Source of the DNA: Prolixibacteraceae bacterium
GTDB taxonomy: Bacteria; Bacteroidota; Bacteroidia; Bacteroidales; Prolixibacteraceae
Assembly: GCA_009773765.1 (NCBI GenBank)
Contig: WTWZ01000024.1
Span: 92,049 to 150,533 of the forward strand
Direction: 5' to 3'
Length of the DNA stretch: 58,485 nt
A program made the position numbers and the translations under genes. Position 1 is the stretch's first letter, and every line of letters starts with the position of its first letter. A model generated the notes under the pieces. That model ran no database searches. It saw only the letters and a program-made list of their open reading frames with translations, and was not told the DNA's origin. Shown here one piece after another: positions 36,231 to 43,735 of the stretch.

Positions 36231-36584
36231 ATGGAACAAGTCTTAACATTCGACCAGTTGCCCACAGCGGTAACAATGCTAACAAAAGAAATTAGCGAAC
36301 TGAAACGCCTGTTAATTGAGAAACAGGAACAAACACCAACCGAACAACCCGACCAGCTTTTAACCATTCAGCAAACAGCCAACTTTTTGAGTTTGGCAGT
36401 ACCCACAATTTACAGCATGGTGAGCCGGGGCGAATTGCCAGTAATGAAGCGAAGCAAACGCCTGTACTTTTCAAAAGTTGAGTTAATCAATTATTTAAAG
36501 CAAGGCAGAAAAAAGACGTTTGCAGAAACAGCAACCGAAGCCGACCAGTATTTAAAAAGAAAGGGGCTGAACAATGGAAAATAA
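36231..36584 (+). CDS. Helix-turn-helix (excisionase-type) protein
   Basis: A 117-residue protein with an N-terminal coiled coil (MLTKEISELKRLLIEKQEQ) and a C-terminal HTH of the MerR/Xis-type (LLTIQQTANFLSLAVPTIYSMVSRGELPVMKRSKRLYFSKVELINYLKQGRKK, about 43-95). This fold is typical of excisionases and small regulators in Bacteroidota integrative elements. Its last 11 bases overlap the start of the RepA-like ATPase, suggesting translational coupling of both proteins. Confidence 0.8.
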   Translation: MEQVLTFDQLPTAVTMLTKEISELKRLLIEKQEQTPTEQPDQLLTIQQTANFLSLAVPTIYSMVSRGELPVMKRSKRLYFSKVELINYLKQGRKKTFAETATEADQYLKRKGLNNGK

Positions 36585-37704
36585 CCAACTGAACAGCCCT
36601 GAATCTTTGCATAAAAGACAAAGCGAAGATACAAATTTTAAATCACTTAACCCCGTGTTCGACTTTGATAAATACGGGATTGGAGCAGAAGATATTAAGG
36701 ACGAATCGGAAAGGCTTTTTAATGAAGGTAACGAAGCCAAAGAAAGTAAAGGACTGTTCACTGTTAAAACTGCAAGCCGATGGATTGAACAGGCGAAAAC
36801 CCGGCCTATTCCCAAAATGCTTTTTGGTGAATTTTGGTTCGAAGGTGAACTTTGTATTTTGTTTGCTGATACCAATTTAGGAAAGTCAATTTTAGCCGTT
36901 CAAATCGGTAACAGCATAAGCCGGGGCGAACAAATACCGGGCTTTAAACTGGAAACACAAAAGCAACTGATTTTGTATTTTGATTTTGAGTTAAGCGACA
37001 AACAATTTGAAAACCGATATTCTGTAAAATTTGAACATCATTACTCTTTTGATAACAATTTTATTCGGGTTGAAATAAACCCCGATGCTTTTGCCCCCGA
37101 TGGGATTTCAAATGAGAATTACCTCAACCATTCATTAGAACGGAGTATTACAGAAACCGGGGCAAAGGTTTTAATCATTGATAATCTTACTTACCTAAAA
37201 AATGAAACCGAAAAGGCCAAAGATGCTTTACCATTAATGAAGCATTTGAAAGCGTTAAAGAATAAATACGGACTATCAATTTTAGCACTTGCACACACAC
37301 CAAAAAGGGATTTATCAAAACCAATTACCCGAAATGATTTACAAGGCAGTAAGATGCTGATAAATTTTTGTGATAGTTCCTTTTCAATCGGTGAAAGCCA
37401 CAGCGACAAAAATTTACGATACCTCAAACAGATTAAGCAACGGAATACCGAACAAATTTACGATGCTGAAAATGTTTGTGTTTGTCAAATTGATAAACCC
37501 TTTAATTTCTTAATGTTTGAGTTTGTGAATTATGGTAAGGAATGGGAACACCTGAAACAGCACACCGAAAAGGACAAAGAAAGCCTAAACGAAAAGGTAA
37601 ACGAACTAAAGCAACAAGGGCGAAGTTATCGGGAAATAGGGGCTGAATTGGGTATTTCTCACATGAAAGTAAGCAGAATTTTAAAGGACTGTAACACACT
37701 GTAA
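36574..37704 (+). CDS. RepA-like AAA ATPase with C-terminal HTH
   Basis: A 376-residue RecA/DnaB-type ATPase of the RepA (AAA_25) group. Walker A is ADTNLGKS (98-105), preceded by GELCILF; the Walker B is KVLIIDNLTYL (about 196) and the following ALAHTPKRDLSKPITRNDLQGSKM matches the catalytic loop of hexameric helicase-like RepA proteins. The C-terminus (about 340-373, LKQQGRSYREIGAELGISHMKVSRILK) is a sigma-70-like HTH. The stop is inside an array of phased repeats that runs past the gene, so the protein may bind its own origin. Initial ~60 residues are acidic and probably disordered. Confidence 0.8.
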   Translation: MENNQLNSPESLHKRQSEDTNFKSLNPVFDFDKYGIGAEDIKDESERLFNEGNEAKESKGLFTVKTASRWIEQAKTRPIPKMLFGEFWFEGELCILFADTNLGKSILAVQIGNSISRGEQIPGFKLETQKQLILYFDFELSDKQFENRYSVKFEHHYSFDNNFIRVEINPDAFAPDGISNENYLNHSLERSITETGAKVLIIDNLTYLKNETEKAKDALPLMKHLKALKNKYGLSILALAHTPKRDLSKPITRNDLQGSKMLINFCDSSFSIGESHSDKNLRYLKQIKQRNTEQIYDAENVCVCQIDKPFNFLMFEFVNYGKEWEHLKQHTEKDKESLNEKVNELKQQGRSYREIGAELGISHMKVSRILKDCNTL

Positions 37705-37752
37705 CACCTGTAACACCCTGTTACAACTGTTACACCTGTTACACCTGTTACA
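37690..37752. repeat. Iteron array, seven copies, two orientations
   Basis: TGTAACA at 37690, 37700 and 37709 and its reverse complement TGTTACA at 37719, 37728, 37737 and 37746. Spacing is 9-10 bp, close to one helical turn. The array begins in the last codons of the RepA-like gene, spans its stop and ends about 15 bases before the primase-like start. This is the classic position and structure of an iteron replication origin, or of an autoregulatory site for the primase gene. The two opposed sets could also pair to a large hairpin. Confidence 0.7.
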
Positions 37753-37767
37753 CTGAAAAGATTAAAA

Positions 37768-38874
37768 ATGAATGAACACCGATACATATTACAGCCATAC
37801 AAGGGAATGAACACCCGCCACCATTGCCCCAGTTGCCAGGTGAATGATAAAACCTTTTCGCTTTACATTGACACCGAAACCAACCGTGAAAGTAATTGCG
37901 GTTACCATTACACCCCGAAACAATATTTTCAGGATCATAATATTTCCTTTGAAGGAACGGAACCAAAAGCATACAAGCCCCGGCCTGTTACAATCAAAAC
38001 AAAGCCTGTTTCATTTATTCCGTTTGAGGTATTTAAAGCCAGCCTGAAAGCACACGAAACAAACCACTTTATAAAATTCCTTATTAGCCTGTTCGGGGTT
38101 GAGGTTGCCAGCCAACTGGTAAGCCGTTATTTTATTGCCACTTCAAAACATTGGAACGGTGCAACGGTATTTTGGCAAATTGATACACACGGCAAAGTTA
38201 GAACGGGCAAAATAATGCTTTACAGCCCCGCCACGGGCAAACGGGTAAAAGAACCTTACAATCATATCAATTGGGTTCATTCATTGCTTAAACAGCCTGA
38301 ATTTGAGTTAAGGCAATGTTTGTTCGGCGAACACCTTTTGAGTATTGACAAAAACAAACCCGTCGCAATTGTGGAAAGCGAAAAAACGGCTGTAATTGCC
38401 AGCGTTTATTTGCCCCGGTTTATTTGGGTTGCCGTTGGCAGTCTTACCAACCTGAACGCTGAAAAATGCAGCATATTAAAGGGGCGAACTGTTACACTAT
38501 TTCCCGACCTGAACGGGTTTGAAAAATGGAACAGCAAGGCAAAGGAACTATCACTCCTTGCCAGTTTTCAGGTTTCCGGTTTACTGGAACGCAAAGCCAC
38601 CGAAGCAGATAAAAAACAAGGTTTCGATATTGCTGATTATTTGATAAAATTTGATTTTCGTGAATTTGCCCCACCTGAACCGGGAGCCAGCGAATTAATC
38701 CCGGCTGTTCAGCAATTTGATGAAGTGAAACCAAAGCCCGAACCAGTTGAAACTTTGACTGAACTTTGCACCGTTGGATCTGTATTTGATTACTATTATA
38801 AAAAAGGGTGCAAACATTTGCCGCCCGGAATAATTATAAATGTACCCGGTTGGCCAAATAATAGATATAATTGA
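37768..38874 (+). CDS. Primase-like protein with zinc finger and Toprim-like core (DUF6371-type)
   Basis: A 368-residue protein. N-terminal residues 18-48 carry a CHC2-like zinc site: HHCPSC and, after 20 residues, CGYHY. A Toprim-like core is suggested by PVAIVESEKTAVIAS (about 205) and TVTLFPDLNGFEKW (about 247), where the Glu and Asp would hold Mg2+. These features are typical of primases of mobile elements and of DUF6371 proteins in Bacteroidota. It follows the iteron array and the RepA-like ATPase, forming a helicase-origin-primase module. The last 80 residues are unassigned. Confidence 0.7.
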   Translation: MNEHRYILQPYKGMNTRHHCPSCQVNDKTFSLYIDTETNRESNCGYHYTPKQYFQDHNISFEGTEPKAYKPRPVTIKTKPVSFIPFEVFKASLKAHETNHFIKFLISLFGVEVASQLVSRYFIATSKHWNGATVFWQIDTHGKVRTGKIMLYSPATGKRVKEPYNHINWVHSLLKQPEFELRQCLFGEHLLSIDKNKPVAIVESEKTAVIASVYLPRFIWVAVGSLTNLNAEKCSILKGRTVTLFPDLNGFEKWNSKAKELSLLASFQVSGLLERKATEADKKQGFDIADYLIKFDFREFAPPEPGASELIPAVQQFDEVKPKPEPVETLTELCTVGSVFDYYYKKGCKHLPPGIIINVPGWPNNRYN

Positions 38875-38906
38875 TTAATTTTACTGTTATCATAAATTGT
38901 ATTGAT

Positions 38907-39113
38907 ATGAAAACAAAAGAACAGGTTTTAACTATTGGTTTAAGAGAAACACTCAAAACCATTATGCAAAAGGAAATTGAAAGGCTACCTGAAACCCTTG
39001 AAGCATTAGAGCCAAAAGAGCGGCTGAACGTGCTTTGTAAATTAATGCCGTTTGTGTTCCCTAAAGTTGAATCGGTACACCCCACAGAAGGCGAACCATT
39101 GCAATGGAGTTAA
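38907..39113 (+). CDS. Small hypothetical protein (mnmE element)
   Basis: A 68-residue protein, MKTKEQVLTIGLRETLKTIMQKEIERLPETLEALEPKERLNVLCKLMPFVFPKVESV. It is predicted to be largely helical. The ATG at 38907 is chosen over an in-frame ATG 12 codons earlier, which overlaps no ribosome site. It resembles the small terminase-small-subunit-like or RNA-polymerase-inhibitor-like proteins of other elements only superficially. Function unknown; it follows the primase by 32 bases. Confidence 0.55.
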   Translation: MKTKEQVLTIGLRETLKTIMQKEIERLPETLEALEPKERLNVLCKLMPFVFPKVESVHPTEGEPLQWS

Positions 39114-39156
39114 ACAAATTCCTTAATAATTTAGGTTTGTGAAAATTATTTTTGAT

Positions 39157-39741
39157 ATGGCAAAAATTTCAACTTTCCCGGCCTTGTACAATGAAGCGTT
39201 GCAAATTAATATTTCAAAACTGAAACAATGGGGCTACCTTGAACCGGGACAAATAAAAAGCGGTACACTTAATTGGAGCAGCAACGGAAACCCCACAGGC
39301 AGCATTTCAATAAGTGGAAACACCCACGACGAACAACCATACATTGAGCTGGATTACAAATTCAGGGATGAACCACGGAAATATAAAATTTACTTTACCT
39401 CAATTCGCTCAAACCTTAACCGGGGCGAAATATGGTATTTCATTTGCCCGCAAACAAAAAAGCGTTGCCGCAAACTTTATTCAATAGGCGGTTATTTTTT
39501 GCACCGTGCAGCGTTCCGGGGCTGCATGTACGAAATACAAACCCGAAGTAAATACAGCAGGTTTTTAAATAAAATGCTGGGTTGTTTAGATATTGACCAG
39601 TATTACGAACAGATTTACAAAAAGCATTTCAAAAAATCGTATGCCGGAAAACCAACAAAAAAGTATTTGAAAATTACCCGGCAAATACAAAGAGCAGAAA
39701 ATATTTCAACCAGGGAACTTGAAAGGCTTTTATTAAGGTAA
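39157..39741 (+). CDS. Hypothetical protein, possibly zinc-binding (mnmE element)
   Basis: A 194-residue protein starting MAKISTFPALYNEALQINISKLKQWGYLEPG; a GTG six codons earlier is also in frame. The first part looks like a beta-rich domain (GTLNWSSNGNPTGSISISGN). The segment YFICPQTKKRCRKLYSIGGYF (about 95-115) has the Cys-x7-Cys and flanking pattern of a small zinc ribbon, and the C-terminus is basic (KKSYAGKPTKKYLKITRQIQRAENISTRELERLLLR), suggesting nucleic-acid binding. I do not recognise the family. Likely part of the element's DNA metabolism. Confidence 0.55.
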   Translation: MAKISTFPALYNEALQINISKLKQWGYLEPGQIKSGTLNWSSNGNPTGSISISGNTHDEQPYIELDYKFRDEPRKYKIYFTSIRSNLNRGEIWYFICPQTKKRCRKLYSIGGYFLHRAAFRGCMYEIQTRSKYSRFLNKMLGCLDIDQYYEQIYKKHFKKSYAGKPTKKYLKITRQIQRAENISTRELERLLLR

Positions 39742-39864
39742 ATTGATGGCTTTTATAATATTAAGTCAAAAACAGAAATAAATTGTCAAATCTTCATAGA
39801 AATATATTGGTTTTCGTAAATTGAGCAAAATTTAAAAAAATCAATCTTTTTTAACTACAAAATC

Positions 39865-40353
39865 ATGAAAAAATATTTTTTAATTCTTTTAATGTTACCA
39901 GTATTTACTAAAGGTCAAAATTTATTAATAGATGAGCAAACAGGAAAATATGCAAAGCAAGCGGTAATTGAAGTTGAAAATCAACCAAAACAGCTAATTT
40001 ATAAAAAAGCGGTTGAATGGATTACACTAAATTATAAATCAGCAAATGATGTTATTCAACTGAAAGATGAAAGCGAAGGAAAAATTATTTTAAAAGGTAA
40101 TTTTTCATCAAATATGTATATGAAAGCGGGTTTGATAGAACATACATTGATATTAGAATTTAAGGACAATAAATTTCGATATTCATATACAGATTTAGCC
40201 TATTATAGCGCTGGAAGTGGTAAAATGCCATTTGAAGGAAATCTGATGTCTAAAAAGAAATTATTATCCAATACTGAACAGGATATTGATAATTCAATTA
40301 AAAGTTTAAGCGAATACATATTTAAAAGCTATAATTCTAAAGACGATTGGTAA
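39865..40353 (+). CDS. Secreted protein with DUF4468-like fold (cargo)
   Basis: A 162-residue protein with a Sec signal peptide (KKYFLILLMLPVFTKG). The rest has alternating beta segments (QAVIEVENQPKQLIYKKAVEWITLNYKSANDVIQLKDESEGKIILKGNF; HTLILEFKDNKFRYSYTDLAYY), as in DUF4468 proteins, which have a TBP-like fold and occur mainly in Bacteroidota. It has its own promoter-like AT-rich upstream region and no obvious tie to the replication genes, so it is probably cargo. Precise role unknown. Confidence 0.65.
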   Translation: MKKYFLILLMLPVFTKGQNLLIDEQTGKYAKQAVIEVENQPKQLIYKKAVEWITLNYKSANDVIQLKDESEGKIILKGNFSSNMYMKAGLIEHTLILEFKDNKFRYSYTDLAYYSAGSGKMPFEGNLMSKKKLLSNTEQDIDNSIKSLSEYIFKSYNSKDDW

Positions 40354-40484
40354 TCCTATTTTTTTGTGTTCAAATGTTATCCGTTCAGCAACGAATGACA
40401 GAACAAAAAGTTTTTTTTCGGTTTGAAAAGTACTCAAAATAAAAACCTAAATTTGGCTATATTTTATTGTTTTCAGTACTGAAG

Positions 40485-40501
40485 TGTACCTTATTTGTAC
40501 C
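40485..40501 (+). repeat. Putative integrase arm site, right
   Basis: TGTACCTTATTTGTACC, identical to 32595-32611, 39 bases inside the attR core. Same orientation as the left copy. Confidence 0.6.
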
Positions 40502-40539
40502 TTGAAAATATAATACATTGATAATCAATTTATGTTATA

Positions 40540-40560
40540 TTTTGTATTGGAAAATAACCA
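40540..40560 (+). repeat. attR: core repeat at right end
   Basis: TTTTGTATTGGAAAATAACC plus A, the second copy of the att core. It encodes FCIGK-stop of mnmE in frame just as attL does, so the host gene would be restored after excision. Confidence 0.88.
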
Positions 40561-40647
40561 AATTAAGCCGGTTTGAACTGTTTAAAACTCTGCAATAACT
40601 TTTTTTGTACAGCCTTTTTTGGAAATGTATTTTTGAAAAAAACAAAA

Positions 40648-41856
40648 ATGGATTTCGAAAAAATTAACAAACGGTACAAGAAAGTATCTTACCATCGGCA
40701 GCCTGATGATTTTAGTATTGAAGAATGGCAGTATGCACTGCGCAAACAATTTGCCGAAAGTCATCCTTTTCGCGTTGAAAAACTTCAAAATAAGGCAGTA
40801 TTTAGCGATTATAGGGTTTATAATCCCGAAACCAAACTCTCGTACAAAATTGCTTTGCGAAGTAACGACAACAGCGCCAATTTTTGTGAATGTAACGATT
40901 TCAAAACCAACGGACTTGGAACATGTAAACACATTGAAGCCGTTTTTTATTACATACATAATAAGCTTAAAAAGGGCGCTTTATTAGGCAAACCTTTCGA
41001 ACAGACATATACATCAATATATCTCGATTACCGGAAAAACCGGAAAATAAGGATTCGGATAGGCACTGAAAATACCCGGGAGTTCAAAGCCTTGGCAAAA
41101 AAATATTTCGATGCCGAAAATTCATTAAAAGAGAGCGAATACGTTAATTTCAACGAAATAGTAGGACAAGGTTTGGCGATAAACGAAAATTTTAAATGCT
41201 ACCCCGATGCGCTTGACAATGTGCTCGAACACCGCGAAAATAAAAGGCGAAACGATTTGGTGCACGAAAAATATGGGAAGCACATTGAAAATGGAGTATT
41301 CGATTCGCTCATTAATGCTAAGCTTTTCCCATATCAAAAGGAAGGTATTTGTTTTGCCGCATCGAAAGGCCGTTGTATCATAGCCGACGACATGGGTCTC
41401 GGTAAAACCATTCAGGCCATCGCTGCAGCCGAATTACTCAGAAAAGAATTAGGTATTTCATCTGCTTTTATTATTTGTCCCACTTCGCTTAAATACCAGT
41501 GGAAAACCGAAATTGCTAAATTCACTGGCCAAACAGCATGGGTTATAGAGGGTGTTTATACGAAGCGGCAGGAACAGTACCGCAACGATTCGTTTTACAA
41601 TATTATATCGTACAATACGGCAGTTAACGACATTAAGGAAATTAATACCACCCAGCCCGATTTGTTTATTCTTGATGAAGCACAGCGCATTAAAAATTTC
41701 ACAAAATGTAAAGCGGCTAAAATCACCTTATACTTTTGTACTTACAGGCACACCGCTCGAAAACAAACTCGAAGAACTGTATTCAATCGTTCAGTTTGTA
41801 AACCCCTTTGCATTAGGCCCTTTCTGGAAATACATGAGCGAATACAGCATATTTGA
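40648..41856 (+). CDS. SNF2 helicase with SWIM finger, N-terminal part (frameshifted)
   Basis: The ATG at 40648 (MDFEKINKRYKK) opens the N-terminal half of an SNF2/RAD54-type helicase. A SWIM zinc finger (CECNDFKTNGLGTCKHIE, about residue 89) is followed by Walker A DDMGLGKT (about 248) and motif II DEAQRIKN (about 344). Beyond motif II, at about 41703, the frame leaves the family sequence and stops at 41856, while the rest of the helicase continues in the next frame. The gene begins about 90 bases after attR, the expected downstream neighbour of mnmE. The frameshift may be genuine or an assembly error. Confidence 0.75.
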   Translation: MDFEKINKRYKKVSYHRQPDDFSIEEWQYALRKQFAESHPFRVEKLQNKAVFSDYRVYNPETKLSYKIALRSNDNSANFCECNDFKTNGLGTCKHIEAVFYYIHNKLKKGALLGKPFEQTYTSIYLDYRKNRKIRIRIGTENTREFKALAKKYFDAENSLKESEYVNFNEIVGQGLAINENFKCYPDALDNVLEHRENKRRNDLVHEKYGKHIENGVFDSLINAKLFPYQKEGICFAASKGRCIIADDMGLGKTIQAIAAAELLRKELGISSAFIICPTSLKYQWKTEIAKFTGQTAWVIEGVYTKRQEQYRNDSFYNIISYNTAVNDIKEINTTQPDLFILDEAQRIKNFTKCKAAKITLYFCTYRHTARKQTRRTVFNRSVCKPLCIRPFLEIHERIQHI

Positions 41857-43123
41857 TGAGGTTGGAAAAATTAAAGGTTATCACGATTTAAACAAAATTG
41901 GTGAGAAACTTGCCGGAACCATGATACGCCGCCGGAAAAAAGACGTTTTGCTGCAATTGCCCAAGCGTATGGACAAAGTGCTATATGTTCCCATGACCGA
42001 AGAACAAGCTGCGATACATAACGATTGCCAGGAAAGCGTTAACCGTTTAGTGATTAAGTGGCGCAGGCAAGGATTTTTGAACGAGAAAGACCGCCAAAGC
42101 CTCATGATTTTCCTGAACATGATGCGGATGGCATGTGACAGTACGTACATCCTCGACCAGAAAACCCGTTTCGATACCAAAATCGGGGAGCTAATGAACA
42201 TCCTTGACGAAGTGTTTGCCGAAGACCAGGAAAAAGTGGTCATTTTCAGCCAGTGGGAACGCATGACCCGATTGGTTGCAGCCGAACTTGACCAGCGAAA
42301 GGTTAAATACCAATACCTGCATGGCGGTGTGCCGGGAAGCGACCGTGGCAAACTATTCGAAGGGTTCAACAATGATGCCGCGTGCAAGGTATTCCTTTCT
42401 ACCGATGCCGGAGGGGTCGGGTTGAACCTGCAAGCCGCTTCAATGTTGATAAACCTCGACATACCATGGAACCCCGCAGTTTTGGAACAACGTATTGCCC
42501 GAATTTACCGTCTTGGACAAAAACGCAATGTTTCAATCATCAACATGGTTTCTGCTGGTACAATTGAGCATAAAATGCTTGGGGTATTGAGCTTTAAAAA
42601 GGGGCTCGCAGAGGGGATTCTTGATCAGGGCGACAATACGATATTTTTGGAAGACAGTAAGTTTAAGGTTTTGATGAACACTGTTGAAAGCCTGGTTGAT
42701 CAAGTCCCGGTACCTGAAACAATTTCTCAGAATTCCTTAGAAAAGGAAGAGAAACAACCTGCTGAAGATATTAAACCTGAAGAAATTATCAAACAAGCTG
42801 AAGAGGAAAACTATTCACAGGGAACACCTACATTTGAAGGCGATGACGATATTAAACAGACCGATAAGGAAATAATTGAACCAGCGGAGCCACTTCCTGA
42901 AACCGGTTCTCCGGCTGAATTGGTAAACATGGGTATGACATTCTTTGGCCGGCTTAGTGAAACTTTATCAAATCCGGAAGCTACCCGGAAACTAATATCT
43001 ACCATTGTACAAAAAGACGAAACCGATGGCAAGACATACCTTAAAATACCTGTCGAAAACCAAAAGATAGTTGAAAATGCTTTTGCATTGTTTGCCGGGT
43101 TGTTGCAAGGTTTGAAAAAGTAG
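41705..43123 (+). CDS. SNF2 helicase, C-terminal part (frameshifted)
   Basis: Continuation in the +1 frame relative to the N-terminal part; an open frame extends from 41552 but homology begins about 41705. Family motifs: YTFVLTGTPLENKLEELYSIVQF (motif III), VIFSQWERMTRLV, STDAGGVGLNLQAASMLINLD (motif V) and QRIARIYRLGQ (motif VI). The last 140 residues (PVPETISQNSLEKEEKQPAED onward) are acidic and disordered, ending in a helix-rich tail. The two parts together would encode about 825 residues. In this genome the activity is likely lost unless the shift is bypassed or artefactual. Confidence 0.75.
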   Translation, partial: NVKRLKSPYTFVLTGTPLENKLEELYSIVQFVNPFALGPFWKYMSEYSIFDEVGKIKGYHDLNKIGEKLAGTMIRRRKKDVLLQLPKRMDKVLYVPMTEEQAAIHNDCQESVNRLVIKWRRQGFLNEKDRQSLMIFLNMMRMACDSTYILDQKTRFDTKIGELMNILDEVFAEDQEKVVIFSQWERMTRLVAAELDQRKVKYQYLHGGVPGSDRGKLFEGFNNDAACKVFLSTDAGGVGLNLQAASMLINLDIPWNPAVLEQRIARIYRLGQKRNVSIINMVSAGTIEHKMLGVLSFKKGLAEGILDQGDNTIFLEDSKFKVLMNTVESLVDQVPVPETISQNSLEKEEKQPAEDIKPEEIIKQAEEENYSQGTPTFEGDDDIKQTDKEIIEPAEPLPETGSPAELVNMGMTFFGRLSETLSNPEATRKLISTIVQKDETDGKTYLKIPVENQKIVENAFALFAGLLQGLKK

Positions 43124-43203
43124 CCGGCACTTAATTTTTATTTTGATGTGAACGCTGTTTTACAAAAACTTATGTGTATTTAATTTCGGGTAATAAAAAC
43201 TTT

Positions 43204-43698
43204 ATGGAAGAAAACGAAGAAGATGATTATATCAGAAACCATGAGAACCTCCCGATTTTCAAAAAGGCAGAGGAGATTTATGATGTAGTTTATCAAATTG
43301 GATTATTAATTCCTGAAGATGACGAACATCTGCAATACATTAAAGGACAAATGCTTGGTGACGCAGGCTTAATATCTTCAAAAATTGCCGGTGCCGAAGG
43401 TGGCGATATTTACGACCTGAGGATGGAAAATGCAGCTATAATCCGAAAAGCTGCCCGCGATTTAATGGTAACCAATCATTCGCTTGAAATGTTTGGATTT
43501 AAGGAGGTGGAATATTTCAATATTGTGCGGGAATTGATTGAAGAGTTCCGTCTTCTTTTTATTGATTGGGTAGCGGGTTTCGACAAATGGAATTATATTA
43601 TCGATCGCTGGGGATTGTTTAATCCACCGGGTGTTGGTCCATTCGACAAAGACCCGGATGACGACATTCCTTTTAATCCGGATGATTTTTTTAAATAA
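43204..43698 (+). CDS. Conserved hypothetical helical protein
   Basis: A 164-residue, acidic, helix-rich protein (MEENEEDDYIRNHENLPIFKKAEEIYDVVYQI). The central part (GQMLGDAGLISSKIAGAEGGDIYDLRMENAAIIRKAARDLMV) and LIEEFRLLFIDWVAGFDKWN resemble the four-helix-bundle proteins of Bacteroidota, but I cannot name a family. A GTG ten codons earlier is in frame; the ATG is preferred. It follows the SNF2 gene at 80 bases. The C-terminal PPGVGPFDKDPDDDIPFNPDDFF is an acidic, disordered tail. Confidence 0.6.
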   Translation: MEENEEDDYIRNHENLPIFKKAEEIYDVVYQIGLLIPEDDEHLQYIKGQMLGDAGLISSKIAGAEGGDIYDLRMENAAIIRKAARDLMVTNHSLEMFGFKEVEYFNIVRELIEEFRLLFIDWVAGFDKWNYIIDRWGLFNPPGVGPFDKDPDDDIPFNPDDFFK

Positions 43699-43735
43699 AT
43701 TGCAACCGTGATTTTAAAATTGAATTCAAAAGAAA

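Larger units (their letters stand above)
32452..40560 (+). mobile_element. Integrative element in the 3' end of mnmE
   Basis: A segment of about 8.1 kb bounded by 21-bp direct repeats at 32452-32472 and 40540-40560 (TTTTGTATTGGAAA followed by G or A, then TAACCA; one mismatch). It contains an HTH protein, an ADP-ribosyltransferase-like gene, a tyrosine integrase, a hypothetical protein, an excisionase-like HTH protein, a RepA-like ATPase, a primase-like protein, three small unknown genes and a DUF4468-like gene. A 17-bp repeat (TGTACCTTATTTGTACC) sits near both ends, and iterons lie in the replication module. No relaxase, conjugation or structural phage gene is seen. SGI1 and others also use the 3' end of mnmE. 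Confidence 0.88.

Noticed and set aside
41552-41704. Start of a separate gene in the second SNF2 frame
   Set aside because: Homology to SNF2 proteins in that frame begins only at about 41705; the earlier part overlaps real coding sequence in the other frame.
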